DNA of 64,000 nt from Streptomyces roseirectus. Its GTDB lineage: Bacteria; Actinomycetota; Actinomycetes; Streptomycetales; Streptomycetaceae. Each line of letters opens with the position of its first letter. The stretch's first letter is position 1. The notes under the pieces were generated by a model, which saw only the letters and a list, made by a program, of their open reading frames with translations, made no database searches and was not told the origin of the DNA. This document shows, in pieces, positions 17,127 to 26,123 of the stretch. The stretch lies in contig NZ_CP060828.1 in NCBI RefSeq assembly GCF_014489635.1, forward strand, positions 7,444,001 to 7,508,000. Reading direction: 5' to 3'. Position numbers and translations under genes: made by a program.

Positions 17127-17909
17127 ATGCTTTCGGCGAAGGGGTTGTTCGAGGAGATCGTGGCGGACGACGAGTCGTTCCGGCTGTTCTGCTCGATCGC
17201 GGCCGGCGGGGAGGCGCAGGGCGGCTGGGAGAACGGGAGGATCGCGGCGCTGGTCCCGGAGAGCGAGCGGGCGCTGGCGCCGAAGATCAGCCGGCACGGC
17301 GCGGACGAGGACAAGCACGGGAGGATCTTCGGCGCGCTGATGAGGAAGCGGGGCCTGGAGCCCGTCCCCGTCCCCCCGGAGACCGACTACACGATGCTCC
17401 TGGAGCGCGGCGGCATCGGCCTGGCGCACGACAGGCTGAAGGCGGACCGCCCGCTCACCGTCGAGGACATCGTCACCTACCTGGCCCACAGCAGGGTCAC
17501 CGAACAGCGCGCCTCGGAGCAGATGGAACTGCTGCGCAAGCACTTCGCGGACCACCCCGACCTGGGCCGCGCGGTACGGATGATCTCGAACGACGAGGAC
17601 AACCACCTGGCCTACTGCCACGAGGAACTGCTGCGCTTCGCGCGCGCGGGCCACGGCCGGACGATCCAGCGGACCCTGCGGGAGTGCGCGCTGGCGGAGA
17701 TCAGGATCTACCGCGACGTCAGCCTGGCGGTCATGGCCCACATGGGCCGCATCCTGGGCTGGTCGAAGGCCAGGTCGGCCGCCCTCACCGCCGGCATCCA
17801 CGCCCTCTACGCCTACGAACGCCTCGTCGGCTGGCACCGCATGGTCACCCTGAAACCCCCGGCCCGCCGCAACGCCCTGGGCGGCCCGCCCGCCCCCGAG
17901 TTCGCCTGA
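17127..17909 (+). CDS. ferritin-like domain protein
   Basis: 260 residues, mostly helical. Glutamate and histidine pairs are spaced as in a di-iron four-helix bundle (GADEDKHGRIF, then NDEDNHLAYCHEELLRF with the ExxH-type repeats). The N-terminus reads MLSAKGLFEEIVADDESFRLF. The exact activity is unknown; relatives are annotated only as ferritin-like. GGGAGAGG lies eight bases before the ATG at 17127; the GTG at 17118 is an alternative. Upstream is the long gene-poor stretch, so the gene is probably monocistronic. Confidence 0.82.
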   Translation: MLSAKGLFEEIVADDESFRLFCSIAAGGEAQGGWENGRIAALVPESERALAPKISRHGADEDKHGRIFGALMRKRGLEPVPVPPETDYTMLLERGGIGLAHDRLKADRPLTVEDIVTYLAHSRVTEQRASEQMELLRKHFADHPDLGRAVRMISNDEDNHLAYCHEELLRFARAGHGRTIQRTLRECALAEIRIYRDVSLAVMAHMGRILGWSKARSAALTAGIHALYAYERLVGWHRMVTLKPPARRNALGGPPAPEFA

Positions 17910-18026
17910 CGACGGCACCAGCCTGACGGCACCGGACGGCCCCCGAACCCGCCCGCCGATCACACAGCGCACTTTCCAGCCGTCCCCCGACCCCCCCTGT
18001 CAGCGCGTGCCCCTACCCTGGGCCGC

Positions 18027-18710
18027 ATGCCCACCCTGATCCTCGTCCGGCACGGACGGTCCACCGCCAACACCTCCGGAGTCCTCGCGGGCTGGACGCC
18101 AGGCGTCGCGCTGGACGAACGCGGCACGGCCCAGGCGGCGGCGCTGCCGGAACGGCTCGAAGCACTGCCGATAGCGGAAGTCGTCACGAGCCCTTTGCAG
18201 CGCTGCCAGGAGACCCTGCGGCCCCTCCTGGAGGCGCGCGGGATGACGGCCCACACGGACGACCGCATCGGCGAGGCCCACTACGGCGACTGGAGCGGAC
18301 GCAAGCTCGCGGAGCTGAGCGGCGACCCCCTGATGGAGGTCGTCCAGACGTACCCCTCGGCGGCGGCGTTCCCCGGCGGCGAGTCGATGAGGGCGATGCA
18401 GACGAGGGCCGCGGAAGCCGTCCGCGAGTGGAACGCGCGCGTGGAGCGCGACCACGGAGAGAGCGCCGTCTACCTGATGTGCTCGCACGGCGACGTCATC
18501 AAGGCGCTCGTCGCGGATGCCCTCGGCCTGCACCTGGACCTGTTCCAGCGGATCTCCGTCGAACCGTGCTCCGTGACGGCGATCCGCTACACGCGCCTGC
18601 GCCCCTTCCTCGTGCGCCTCGGCGACACCGGCGACCTCGCCTCGCTCGCCCCGCGCGAGGAACCCCCGGGCGGGGAGGCGACCGTCGGGGGCGGTGCTGG
18701 CGCACCGTGA
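18027..18710 (+). CDS. histidine phosphatase (MSMEG_4193 family phosphomutase)
   Basis: 227 residues. The catalytic RHG lies at residues 8-10 (VRHGRSTAN) and the second histidine is in MCSHGDVIKA; ADALGLHLDLFQRI is typical of the MSMEG_4193 subfamily. It cleaves a phosphate ester; the substrate is unknown. A TACCCT -10 box (18014-18019) ends seven bases before the ATG, so the gene is probably leaderless. It heads a run with DUF3090, SCO1664-like and mshC that is also conserved in mycobacteria (Rv2135c, Rv2134c, Rv2133c, Rv2130c). Confidence 0.9.
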   Translation: MPTLILVRHGRSTANTSGVLAGWTPGVALDERGTAQAAALPERLEALPIAEVVTSPLQRCQETLRPLLEARGMTAHTDDRIGEAHYGDWSGRKLAELSGDPLMEVVQTYPSAAAFPGGESMRAMQTRAAEAVREWNARVERDHGESAVYLMCSHGDVIKALVADALGLHLDLFQRISVEPCSVTAIRYTRLRPFLVRLGDTGDLASLAPREEPPGGEATVGGGAGAP

Positions 18711-18797
18711 TCGTCGCCCGCAGTAGGGTGAAGCGGTCCGCATAGCGCGCACACGCGCGGACGTATCCGAACTCACGACTCTTACTGGAGACAGGAC

Positions 18798-19388
18798 GTG
18801 TCCCGTCAGGTGTTCCTCTACGACCCGCCGGACCGCTTCGTGGCCGGCACGGTCGGACTGCCCGGACGCCGTACCTTCTTCCTCCAGGCCGTCGCCGGCC
18901 CCCGGGTGACCAGCGTGGCCCTGGAGAAGACCCAGGTCGCCGCGCTCGCCGAGCGCATGGACGAACTGCTGGACGAGGTCGTGCGCCGCAGCGGCGGAAA
19001 CGCCGCCGTACCCGCCGTCGCCCCCGCCGAGAACACCGACACCGGCCCCCTCGACTCGCCCGTCGAGGAGGAGTTCCGGGTCGGCACCATGGCCCTCGCC
19101 TGGGACGGCGAGGAACAGCGCATGATCGTCGAGGCGCAGGCCCTCGTGGAGCTCGACGCGGACTCCGAGGAGGACCTGGCCGAGGCGGAGGAACGGCTCC
19201 TCCAGGACGAGGAGAACGGCCCCCCGATGCTGCGGGTGAGGCTCACCGGCGCGCAGGCGAGAGCGTTCGCCAAGCGCGCCCTGGACGTCGTCAACGCGGG
19301 CCGCCCGCCCTGCCCGCTGTGCAGCCTGCCGCTCGACCCGGAGGGACACGTATGTCCGCGCCAGAACGGATACCGGCGAGGGGCGTGA
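18798..19388 (+). CDS. DUF3090 family protein
   Basis: 196 residues beginning SRQVFLYDPPDRFVAGTVG. The C-terminus holds a likely zinc ribbon, CPLCSLPLDPEGHVCPRQNG. It is conserved across actinobacteria beside mshC, but the function is unknown. The GTG at 18798 has GGAG seven to eight bases upstream. Its last 37 bases overlap the following kinase-like gene, so the two are co-translated and probably work together. Confidence 0.9.
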   Translation: MSRQVFLYDPPDRFVAGTVGLPGRRTFFLQAVAGPRVTSVALEKTQVAALAERMDELLDEVVRRSGGNAAVPAVAPAENTDTGPLDSPVEEEFRVGTMALAWDGEEQRMIVEAQALVELDADSEEDLAEAEERLLQDEENGPPMLRVRLTGAQARAFAKRALDVVNAGRPPCPLCSLPLDPEGHVCPRQNGYRRGA

Positions 19389-20185
19389 CGACCGTCGAAC
19401 CGGCCGACGCGCACCTCCTGACGCGCGGCGAGCTGACCGTGCGCGGGCGCATCGGCGACGCCTCCAACGCCGCCCTGTACTGCACCGTTGCCCTGGACGG
19501 CCGCGAGGCCGCCTGCGTCTACAAACCGGTCGCCGGGGAGCGCCCCCTGTGGGACTTCCCCGACGGGAACCTCGCCCGGCGCGAGGTCGCCGCGTACGAG
19601 GTGTCCGCCGCGACCGGCTGGGACCTGATCCCGCCGACCGTCCTGCGCGACGGCCCCTACGGCGAGGGCATGTGCCAGCTGTGGATCGAGGTGTCGCCCG
19701 ACGCCGAACTCCTCGCCCTGGTCGACGCCGAGGAACCCGGACCGGGCTGGAAGGCCGTCGGGTTCGCCGAGGTGGGGGAGGGGCGGACGGCGCTCCTGGT
19801 GCACGCCGACGACGACCGGCTGCGCCGCCTCGCCGTCCTGGACGCCGTCGTCAACAACGCCGACCGCAAGGGCGGCCACCTCCTGCCCACCGCCGCAGGA
19901 CGGCTCTACGGCATCGACCACGGCGTCACCTTCCACACCGAGAACAAGCTCCGTACGCTCCTGTGGGGCTGGGCGGGCGAGCCCCTGACAGAGGAGGCTC
20001 TGGGCACGCTCAAGGCCCTCAGAGGCGCCCTGGAGCCCTCCGGAGCCCTCACGCAAACCCTCGCGCCCCTCATCACCCCGGCGGAACTCGACGCCACCCG
20101 CGCCCGCGTCGACGACCTCCTCACCACCGGGAAGCACCCCGAGCCCGGCGGCGAGTGGCCCGCCATCCCCTGGCCGCCCGTCTAG
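19352..20185 (+). CDS. SCO1664-family protein (PI3/4-kinase-like fold)
   Basis: 277 residues. The fold is that of the small actinobacterial phosphatidylinositol 3/4-kinase-like group: the lysine region AACVYKPVAGERPLWDFP, the catalytic-loop asparagine in VVNNADRKGGHLL, and the metal aspartate in GIDHGVTFH. Kinase activity has not been shown for this family to my knowledge. The ATG at 19352 is preceded by GGAGGG and lies inside the end of the DUF3090 gene. mshC follows 138 bases later. Confidence 0.85.
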   Translation: MSAPERIPARGVTTVEPADAHLLTRGELTVRGRIGDASNAALYCTVALDGREAACVYKPVAGERPLWDFPDGNLARREVAAYEVSAATGWDLIPPTVLRDGPYGEGMCQLWIEVSPDAELLALVDAEEPGPGWKAVGFAEVGEGRTALLVHADDDRLRRLAVLDAVVNNADRKGGHLLPTAAGRLYGIDHGVTFHTENKLRTLLWGWAGEPLTEEALGTLKALRGALEPSGALTQTLAPLITPAELDATRARVDDLLTTGKHPEPGGEWPAIPWPPV

Positions 20186-20285
20186 GACCCGGCTGGGCCC
20201 CGCCGGGCACCCGGAACCCGCACACCCTCCTGCACATCCCCCCGTTCCGCGCAAGACCGCCTTTCACGTCATCCGATGCGCTCCG

Positions 20286-20317
20286 GTTCGTATACCGAAC
20301 TAAGTGCCGGTTACGCT
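20286..20317 (+). promoter_or_regulatory. leaderless mshC promoter with inverted repeat
   Basis: TACGCT (20312-20317) ends six bases before the mshC ATG. The inverted repeat gttcg-tatac-cgaac (20286-20300) covers the expected -35 position, where no good hexamer is seen. It may be a regulator site. Confidence 0.45.
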
Positions 20318-20323
20318 CATGAC

Positions 20324-21553
20324 ATGCATGCCTGGCCCGCTTCCGAGGTCCCCGCCCTGCCTGGTCAGGGCCGCGACCTGAGGATCCACGACACCGCGAC
20401 CGGCGGCTTGGTCACCCTCGACCCCGGTCCTGTCGCCCGTATCTACGTGTGTGGCATCACGCCGTACGACGCCACACACATGGGACACGCGGCGACCTAC
20501 AACGCGTTCGACCTCGTTCAGCGCGTGTGGCTCGACAGCCAGCGGCAGGTTCACTACGTCCAGAACGTCACCGACGTGGACGACCCGCTGCTGGAGCGCG
20601 CCGAGCGCGACGGTGTCGACTGGGTCGCGCTCGCCGAGAAGGAGACCGCGCTCTTCCGCGAGGACATGACCGCCCTGCGGATGCTGCCCCCGAAGCAGTA
20701 CGTCGGCGCCGTCGAGGCGATACCCGGGATCGTGCCGCTCGTCGAGCGCCTGCGGGACTCCGGGGCCGCGTACGAACTCGAAGGGGACATCTACTTCTCC
20801 GTCGAGGCCGACCCGCACTTCGGGAAGGTGTCGAACCTGGACGCCGCCGCGATGCGGCTGCTGTCCGCCGAGCGCGGCGGCGACCCCGACCGGCCGGGCA
20901 AGAAGAACCCCCTCGACCCGATGCTGTGGATGGCCGCCCGCGAGGGCGAGCCGAGCTGGGACGGAGCCTCCCTCGGCCGGGGCCGGCCCGGCTGGCACAT
21001 CGAGTGCGTCGCCATCGCCCTGGAACACCTCGGCATGGGCTTCGACGTGCAGGGCGGCGGCTCCGACCTCGCCTTCCCGCACCACGAGATGGGCGCCTCC
21101 CACGCGCACGCGCTGACCGGCGAGTTCCCCATGGCCCAGGCGTACGTGCACGCGGGCATGGTCGGCCTGGACGGCGAGAAGATGTCCAAGTCGCGCGGCA
21201 ACCTCGTCTTCGTCTCCCAGCTGCGCCGGGACGGCGTCGACCCCGCCGCGATCCGCCTCGCGCTCCTCGCCCACCACTACCGCGCCGACTGGGAGTGGAC
21301 CGACCAGGTCCTCACCGACGCCGAGGCCCGCCTCGCCCGCTGGCGCGCCGCCGTCTCCCGCCCCGACGGCCCCGAGGCCGGCCCCCTCGTCGAGGAGATC
21401 CGCGACGCCCTCGCGCACGACCTCGACGCGCCCTCCGCCCTCGACGCCGTCGACCGCTGGGCCTCCCGCCAGCAGGAACAGGGCGGCACCGACACCGGCG
21501 CCCCCGGCATCGTCTCCCGAGCGGTCGACGCCCTCCTCGGCGTCGCCCTGTAA
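20324..21553 (+). CDS. mshC: cysteine:glucosaminyl-inositol ligase (mycothiol synthesis)
   Basis: 409 residues, cytoplasmic, the third step of mycothiol synthesis: ATP-dependent joining of cysteine to GlcN-inositol. It is a class I tRNA-synthetase fold. The zinc cysteine lies in [16 protein letters not shown] (which also carries the HxGH-like ATP motif), and KMSKS appears as [17 protein letters not shown] and [13 protein letters not shown] carry further zinc ligands. It is distinguished from CysS by its [10 protein letters not shown] start and lack of an anticodon domain. A -10 box next to the ATG indicates leaderless translation. Confidence 0.96.
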   Translation: MHAWPASEVPALPGQGRDLRIHDTATGGLVTLDPGPVARIYVCGITPYDATHMGHAATYNAFDLVQRVWLDSQRQVHYVQNVTDVDDPLLERAERDGVDWVALAEKETALFREDMTALRMLPPKQYVGAVEAIPGIVPLVERLRDSGAAYELEGDIYFSVEADPHFGKVSNLDAAAMRLLSAERGGDPDRPGKKNPLDPMLWMAAREGEPSWDGASLGRGRPGWHIECVAIALEHLGMGFDVQGGGSDLAFPHHEMGASHAHALTGEFPMAQAYVHAGMVGLDGEKMSKSRGNLVFVSQLRRDGVDPAAIRLALLAHHYRADWEWTDQVLTDAEARLARWRAAVSRPDGPEAGPLVEEIRDALAHDLDAPSALDAVDRWASRQQEQGGTDTGAPGIVSRAVDALLGVAL

Positions 21554-21573
21554 GGGCAACGCACCGACAAACA

Positions 21574-21624
21574 GGGGCGGTTCCCCCGTACCGGCACGTG
21601 TCACCGGTACGGGGGAACCGCCCC
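21574..21624. terminator. 21-bp-stem terminator after mshC
   Basis: Perfect arms at 21574-21594 and 21604-21624 enclose a 9-nt loop, starting 20 bases after the mshC stop. The following stretch to 21978 (about 350 bases) contains no gene I can support and should hold the promoter of the exported propeller protein. Confidence 0.85.
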
Positions 21625-21978
21625 TCGCGCGCCCTCCCGGCGTCGCCTGCGCCCGTTGCCCGCGCTGCCCCGAAGCCGGCCCGCGCGCCGCCCCTGCCGG
21701 CCGACACCACCCCCCTCGTGCCCCGGGCGTCGTCCCCGCGCCGGCCCGCGCACCGCCTTTCTCACGCCGCGCGCCGTGCCCGTGTGCCGGTTCTCCCGCC
21801 CCCGCCCTCCCGCCCCCGGCACGGGCCGCCCCGGCGCGGCCCCCTCGGAAACCCGCGCCCCCCAAGCTATCGATGACCTGTCAACCCCTGTGTCCCGCGC
21901 GGCAGTTGTGATGGGGTGGGGTGTCAGTTGACCGCCGGATCGGCCAACTGCCGGTCCCCGCACGCGGAAGGACGCCCC

Positions 21979-22947
21979 GTGGCACCCACACACGGTTCCT
22001 TCGCACACCCCCTCTCCCGACGCCGGATGCTCACCGCCGGCGCGGCGGCACTCGGCGCCGCCGCCCTCGGCACGACGGCCCACGCCACCCCCGGCGCCGC
22101 CCGGCCCGACCTCATCCCCCTCCCGAACGGCTTCCGCCCCGAGGGCATCGCGATCGGCCGCGCCCCCTACGCCTACCTCGGCTCACTGGGCGACGGCTCC
22201 ATCTACCGCGCCGACCTGCGCACCGGCAAGGGCGCGATCATCTCGGCCGGCCCCGGCACCCCGTCCGTCGGACTCAAACTCGACGACAGGGGACGCCTGT
22301 TCGTCGCCGCGCGCGGCGAGGGCGCCCGTGTCGTCGACGCCCGCAGCGGCGAGATCATCGCCTCGTACCGGCTCACCACGACGACCCCCACCTTCGCCAA
22401 CGACGTCTTCCTCACCCCGCGCACCGCCTGGTTCACCGACTCCTTCCAGCCCGCTCTCTACGCCCTCCCCCTGGGCCGGGGCGGCGCGCTCCCGGCCGCC
22501 GCCGACGTCGTCCGCGTCCCCCTGAGCGGCGACTGGGCGCAGGTGCCCGGCGAGACCGTCAACGCGAACGGGATCACGCGGACGCCCGACGGGTCGGCGC
22601 TGCTCGTCGTGCAGTCCGGCGTGGGCGGGCTGCACCGGGTCGACCCGCGCACCGGGGTGACCCGGCTGGTCGACCTCGGCGACGCGGCACCGCTCACCAA
22701 CGGCGACGGCCTGCTGCTCGACGGACGGATCCTGTACGTCGTCCAGAACCGCCAGAACGCCGTCGACGTGTTCAGGCTCGCCGCCGACGGCCGCAGCGGC
22801 GTCTTCCTGCGGCGGATCACCGACACCGACTTCGACGTGCCGACGACCGCCGCCGCGTACGGGGGCCGGCTGTACCTGCCCAACGCGCGCTTCACGACGA
22901 CGCCGACACCGGAGACGACGTACGCGGTGGTCGCCGTGCCCGCGTGA
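21979..22947 (+). CDS. Tat-exported SMP-30/gluconolactonase-like beta-propeller
   Basis: 322 residues. A twin-arginine signal (SRRRMLTAGAAALGAAALG, ending near ATPGAARP) implies export of a folded protein. The rest is a six-bladed propeller similar to SMP-30/NHL proteins, with repeated strands such as GRLFVAARGEGARVVD, GSALLVVQSGVGGLHRVD and GRILYVVQNRQNAVDV. The enzymatic activity is unknown; some databases name relatives superoxide dismutase, for which I see no basis. The GTG at 21979 has GGAAGGA seven bases upstream. Confidence 0.85.
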   Translation: MAPTHGSFAHPLSRRRMLTAGAAALGAAALGTTAHATPGAARPDLIPLPNGFRPEGIAIGRAPYAYLGSLGDGSIYRADLRTGKGAIISAGPGTPSVGLKLDDRGRLFVAARGEGARVVDARSGEIIASYRLTTTTPTFANDVFLTPRTAWFTDSFQPALYALPLGRGGALPAAADVVRVPLSGDWAQVPGETVNANGITRTPDGSALLVVQSGVGGLHRVDPRTGVTRLVDLGDAAPLTNGDGLLLDGRILYVVQNRQNAVDVFRLAADGRSGVFLRRITDTDFDVPTTAAAYGGRLYLPNARFTTTPTPETTYAVVAVPA

Positions 22948-22994
22948 GAGCGTGAACGACAGGGCGGGGGCACTGGATCAGCGCCCCCGCCTGC

Positions 22995-23912
22995 TCAGTC
23001 CTCCGACGAATCCTCGTCGTCCCCGCCCGCCTTCGGCGGTCTCGGCGGACGCGTCTTCTCGTTGGGGTCGTTCGGGTCCCGGCGGCGCAGGTACCGCTCG
23101 AACTCGCGGGCGATCGCCTCGCCGGACGCCTCCGGCAACTCGGCGGTGTCGCGGGCCTCTTCGAGCGTCTGGACGTACTCGGCGACCTCGCTGTCCTCGG
23201 CCGCGAGCTGGTCCACGCCGACCTGCCACGCGCGCGCGTCCTCCGCCAGCTCACCGAGCGGGATACGGACGTCGATGAGGTCTTCGAGGCGGTTGAGCAG
23301 GGCCAGCGTCGCCTTGGGGTTGGGCGGCTGCGACACGTAGTGCGGGACGGCCGCCCACAGGGACACCGCCGGCACGCCCGCGTGCGTGCACGCCTCCTGG
23401 AGGACGCCGACGATGCCCGTCGGGCCCTCGTACTTGGTCTCCTCCAGGTCCATCCGGCGCGCGAGATCCGGATCGGACGTCGTCCCGCTGATCGGCACCG
23501 GACGTGTGTGCGGGGTGTCACCGAGCAGCGCGCCCAGGATCACCACCAGCTCCACGCCCAGCTCGTGCGCGAAACCCAGCAGCTCGTTGCAGAAGGACCG
23601 CCAGCGCATCGACGGCTCGATGCCGCGCACCAGCACCAGGTCACGCGGCTTGTCGCCGCCGACCCGCACGACCGACAGACGCGTCGTCGGCCACGTGATC
23701 TTCCGCACGCCGCCGTCCATGAACACCGTGGGCCGGTTCACCTGGAAGTCGTAGTAGTCCTCGGCGTCCAGCGCCGCGAACACCTCGCCCTTCCACTCCC
23801 GCTCCAGATGCATGACCGCGGTGGAGGCGGCGTCGCCGGCATCGTTCCAGCCCTCGAACGCGGCCACCATCACTGGGTCGATCAGCTCGGGAACTCCCTC
23901 CAGCTCGATCAC
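22995..23912 (-). CDS. PAC2 family protein (proteasome assembly chaperone-like)
   Basis: 305 residues. The PAC2 signature is evident: VMVAAFEGWNDAGDAA, then VLVRGIEPSMRWRSFC and GALLGDTPHTRPVP. Actinobacterial members resemble the archaeal and eukaryotic proteasome assembly chaperones in fold, and are encoded near the proteasome locus in M. tuberculosis (Rv2125), but their function is unsettled. The GTG at 23912 has a strong AAGGAGG seven bases upstream. The C-terminal tail (from about 270) is charged and disordered. Confidence 0.9.
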   Translation of the reverse strand: MIELEGVPELIDPVMVAAFEGWNDAGDAASTAVMHLEREWKGEVFAALDAEDYYDFQVNRPTVFMDGGVRKITWPTTRLSVVRVGGDKPRDLVLVRGIEPSMRWRSFCNELLGFAHELGVELVVILGALLGDTPHTRPVPISGTTSDPDLARRMDLEETKYEGPTGIVGVLQEACTHAGVPAVSLWAAVPHYVSQPPNPKATLALLNRLEDLIDVRIPLGELAEDARAWQVGVDQLAAEDSEVAEYVQTLEEARDTAELPEASGEAIAREFERYLRRRDPNDPNEKTRPPRPPKAGGDDEDSSED

Positions 23913-24066
23913 CCAGCGCCTCCTTCCGACGTGCCCTCGCCTGACCACCCAACCTTACGGCGTGCGGCAAGGGCGTCCGCAGCCCCCTTCCACGGGGGAG
24001 TGAACGGATCACTGCCCCGTCCGGCGCCATCGAACACCCCTGGCCGCGAACCCGGAGAAACCGGTT

Positions 24067-24738
24067 TCACAGGCTCGCCCGCAGCCACTGCTCCACGCTC
24101 GCGATGTGCACCGTCGCCCACGACCGCGCCGCCTCGGCGTCCCGGTCCCGCAGCGCGGCCAGGATCGCCCGGTGCTCGTGCAGCGTCCGCGCCACCGCGT
24201 CCTCCTGAGTCAGCCCCCGCCAGATCCGCGCCCGTGTCGTGGGACCTGACAGGCCGTCAAGCAGCGAGCACAGCACCGAGTTCCCGGCGCTCTGCACGAT
24301 CCCCCGGTGGAACTCCAGGTCGCACGCGACCAGTTCCTCCACCGAGGGCGCCTCGCCCAGCCGGTCCAACTGCGCGCTCAGCGCGTCGAGTTGCTGCTCG
24401 CTGACGCGCAGCGCCGCCATCGCCGTCGCGGCCGGCTCCAGGATCCGGCGTACCGCGAGGAACTCCAGGACGGTGTCGTCGCGATGGAAGTCGACGACGA
24501 AACTCAGCGCCTCCAGCAGGAGTTGGGGGTCCAGGCTGGTGACGTAGGTGCCGTCGCCCTGACGCACGTCCAGGATGCGGATCAGTGACAGCGCCCGCAC
24601 CGCCTCCCGCAGGGAGTTCCTGGACAGGCCCAGTTCGGCGGCGAGTTCGCTCTCCTTGGGGAGCCGGTCGCCGGGGCGCAGCGCACCCGAGACGATCATC
24701 CCCTTGATCTTCTCGATCGCCTCGTCGGTGACTGCCAT
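24067..24738 (-). CDS. FadR-subfamily GntR regulator of the salvage island
   Basis: 223 residues. The winged helix spans about 1-75 (LPKESELAAELGLSRNSLREAVRAL), followed by an FCD domain with the metal ligands in CDLEFHRGIVQSAGN. It is the last gene of the BMP-importer operon and lies 98 bases after the deaminase gene. That gap holds an AGACATC-based palindrome, so autoregulation and control of the island are likely. The effector is unknown; methylthioadenosine, methylthioribose or another nucleoside-related compound would fit the neighbours. Confidence 0.87.
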   Translation of the reverse strand: MAVTDEAIEKIKGMIVSGALRPGDRLPKESELAAELGLSRNSLREAVRALSLIRILDVRQGDGTYVTSLDPQLLLEALSFVVDFHRDDTVLEFLAVRRILEPAATAMAALRVSEQQLDALSAQLDRLGEAPSVEELVACDLEFHRGIVQSAGNSVLCSLLDGLSGPTTRARIWRGLTQEDAVARTLHEHRAILAALRDRDAEAARSWATVHIASVEQWLRASL

Positions 24739-24782
24739 GACCGGCCTCCCAAGTTCGCGCGCGTTCCGGATATCTCAGGCGT

Positions 24783-24822
24783 CCCAGACATCTCGGGTGA
24801 CGGAAGACATCGGATGTCTGGG
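24783..24822. promoter_or_regulatory. operator cluster upstream of the island GntR gene
   Basis: A perfect 15-bp palindrome agacatcggatgtct (24805-24819) is preceded by another agacatc half-site. The 10-base arms cccagacatc (24783-24792) and gatgtctggg (24813-24822) also form a longer inverted repeat. Three half-sites upstream of a GntR gene suggest its own operator. Confidence 0.6.
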
Positions 24823-24836
24823 GGCCATTATGGGGC

Positions 24837-26123
24837 TCAGCCGATCAACGCCTCCAGATCCGCGACCACCGCACGTTCGTCCAGCGTCGTCAGCACCCGC
24901 CCCCGCATCAGCACCTTCCCGTCCACGACCGTGTCCCGCACGTCGTCCGCGCGCGCCGCGTACGCCAGCGCCGACCACGGGTCGTGCGGCGGCCGCAGAT
25001 GCGGACCCGACAGGTCCACGACGACGAGATCCGCCCGCTTGCCCGCCTCCAGCGACCCCAGCCGCTCCCCGAGCCCGAGCGCCCGCGCCCCCCACGCCGT
25101 CGCCATCCGGACGGCCTGCTCCGCGCCCACCGCCGTCGGGTCACCGCCCGCCTTGTGCACCAGCGCCGCCTGCCGGACGGCACCCAGCACGTCCAGCGTG
25201 TTCGAGCTGACCGCGCCGTCCGTACCGAGCCCGACGGTCACCCCGGCGCCGAGCAGCCTCGGCACGGGCGCGATCCCGCAGCCCAGCTTCAGGTTCGACA
25301 CCGGACAGTGCGCGACCGACGTGCCCGAGCGGGCCAGCGCCGCGATCTCCGGACCGGTCAGGTCGACGGCGTGCGCCAGCAGCACGTCCGGGCCGAGCAG
25401 CCCGAGCGAGTCCAGCAACTCCACCGGCCGTTTCCCGTACTTGACCTCCACCGTCGCTACCTCGGTCGCGTTCTCCGCCGCGTGGATGTGCACCAGCGCC
25501 CCGAACTCCCGCGCCAGCGCGAACACTTCGGTCAACTGCTCGGGCGACAGGGTGTACGCCGAGTGCGCGAACACGACCGGCCGAATCCCCTCGTGCGCCG
25601 CCAGGTCCGCACGCGCCCACGCCGCGCGCGCCGCGAACTCCCGCTTGTCCGGCGGCTCCGGGACGTCCATGAACGTCGGCCCGGTCAGCAGCCGCCAGCC
25701 CGCCTCCCGCGCCACCTGCTCGGCCGCCTCGTGGAACCAGTACATGTCCAGCGCCGACGTCACCCCGGCCCGGATCGACTCCGCCGCCGCCAGCCGCACC
25801 GCCGCCGCCACGTTCTCCGGCGTCAGCAGCTCGGCCTCCCACTTCAACACCCGCTCCAGGAACCCCTGGAGCGTCACGTCGTCGGCGCGCCCCCGCAGCA
25901 GGGTCATCGCGAGATGAGTGTGCGTGTTGACGAACCCGGGCAGGACGAGGCAGTTGGACGCGTCGATGAACTCGCGCGCCTCGTACCGCCGTCGCAGCTC
26001 CTCGGCGGGACCGACGGCGACGATCTCACCGTCACGGACGGCAACCGCCCCTTTTTCCACGACGGTTCCGGCGTCGTCCACCGTCAGGACGTCACCCCCG
26101 TGCACCAGCAGATCGACGCTCAC
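24837..26123 (-). CDS. MTA/SAH-type nucleoside deaminase (amidohydrolase)
   Basis: 428 residues, TIM-barrel amidohydrolase. Metal ligands are in FVNTHTHLAMTLLRG, the HIHAAE segment, LLAHAVDL and the LGTDGAVSSN aspartate. The motif SNLKLGCGIAPVPRLL is characteristic of the 5'-methylthioadenosine/S-adenosylhomocysteine deaminase group (MtaD, TM0936). It should turn methylthioadenosine into methylthioinosine, which the adjacent phosphorylase could split. The GTG start shares a GTGA overlap with the phosphorylase. Alternatives are 8-oxoguanine or another nucleoside/base deaminase, but the mtn context favours MTA. Confidence 0.82.
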   Translation of the reverse strand: MSVDLLVHGGDVLTVDDAGTVVEKGAVAVRDGEIVAVGPAEELRRRYEAREFIDASNCLVLPGFVNTHTHLAMTLLRGRADDVTLQGFLERVLKWEAELLTPENVAAAVRLAAAESIRAGVTSALDMYWFHEAAEQVAREAGWRLLTGPTFMDVPEPPDKREFAARAAWARADLAAHEGIRPVVFAHSAYTLSPEQLTEVFALAREFGALVHIHAAENATEVATVEVKYGKRPVELLDSLGLLGPDVLLAHAVDLTGPEIAALARSGTSVAHCPVSNLKLGCGIAPVPRLLGAGVTVGLGTDGAVSSNTLDVLGAVRQAALVHKAGGDPTAVGAEQAVRMATAWGARALGLGERLGSLEAGKRADLVVVDLSGPHLRPPHDPWSALAYAARADDVRDTVVDGKVLMRGRVLTTLDERAVVADLEALIG

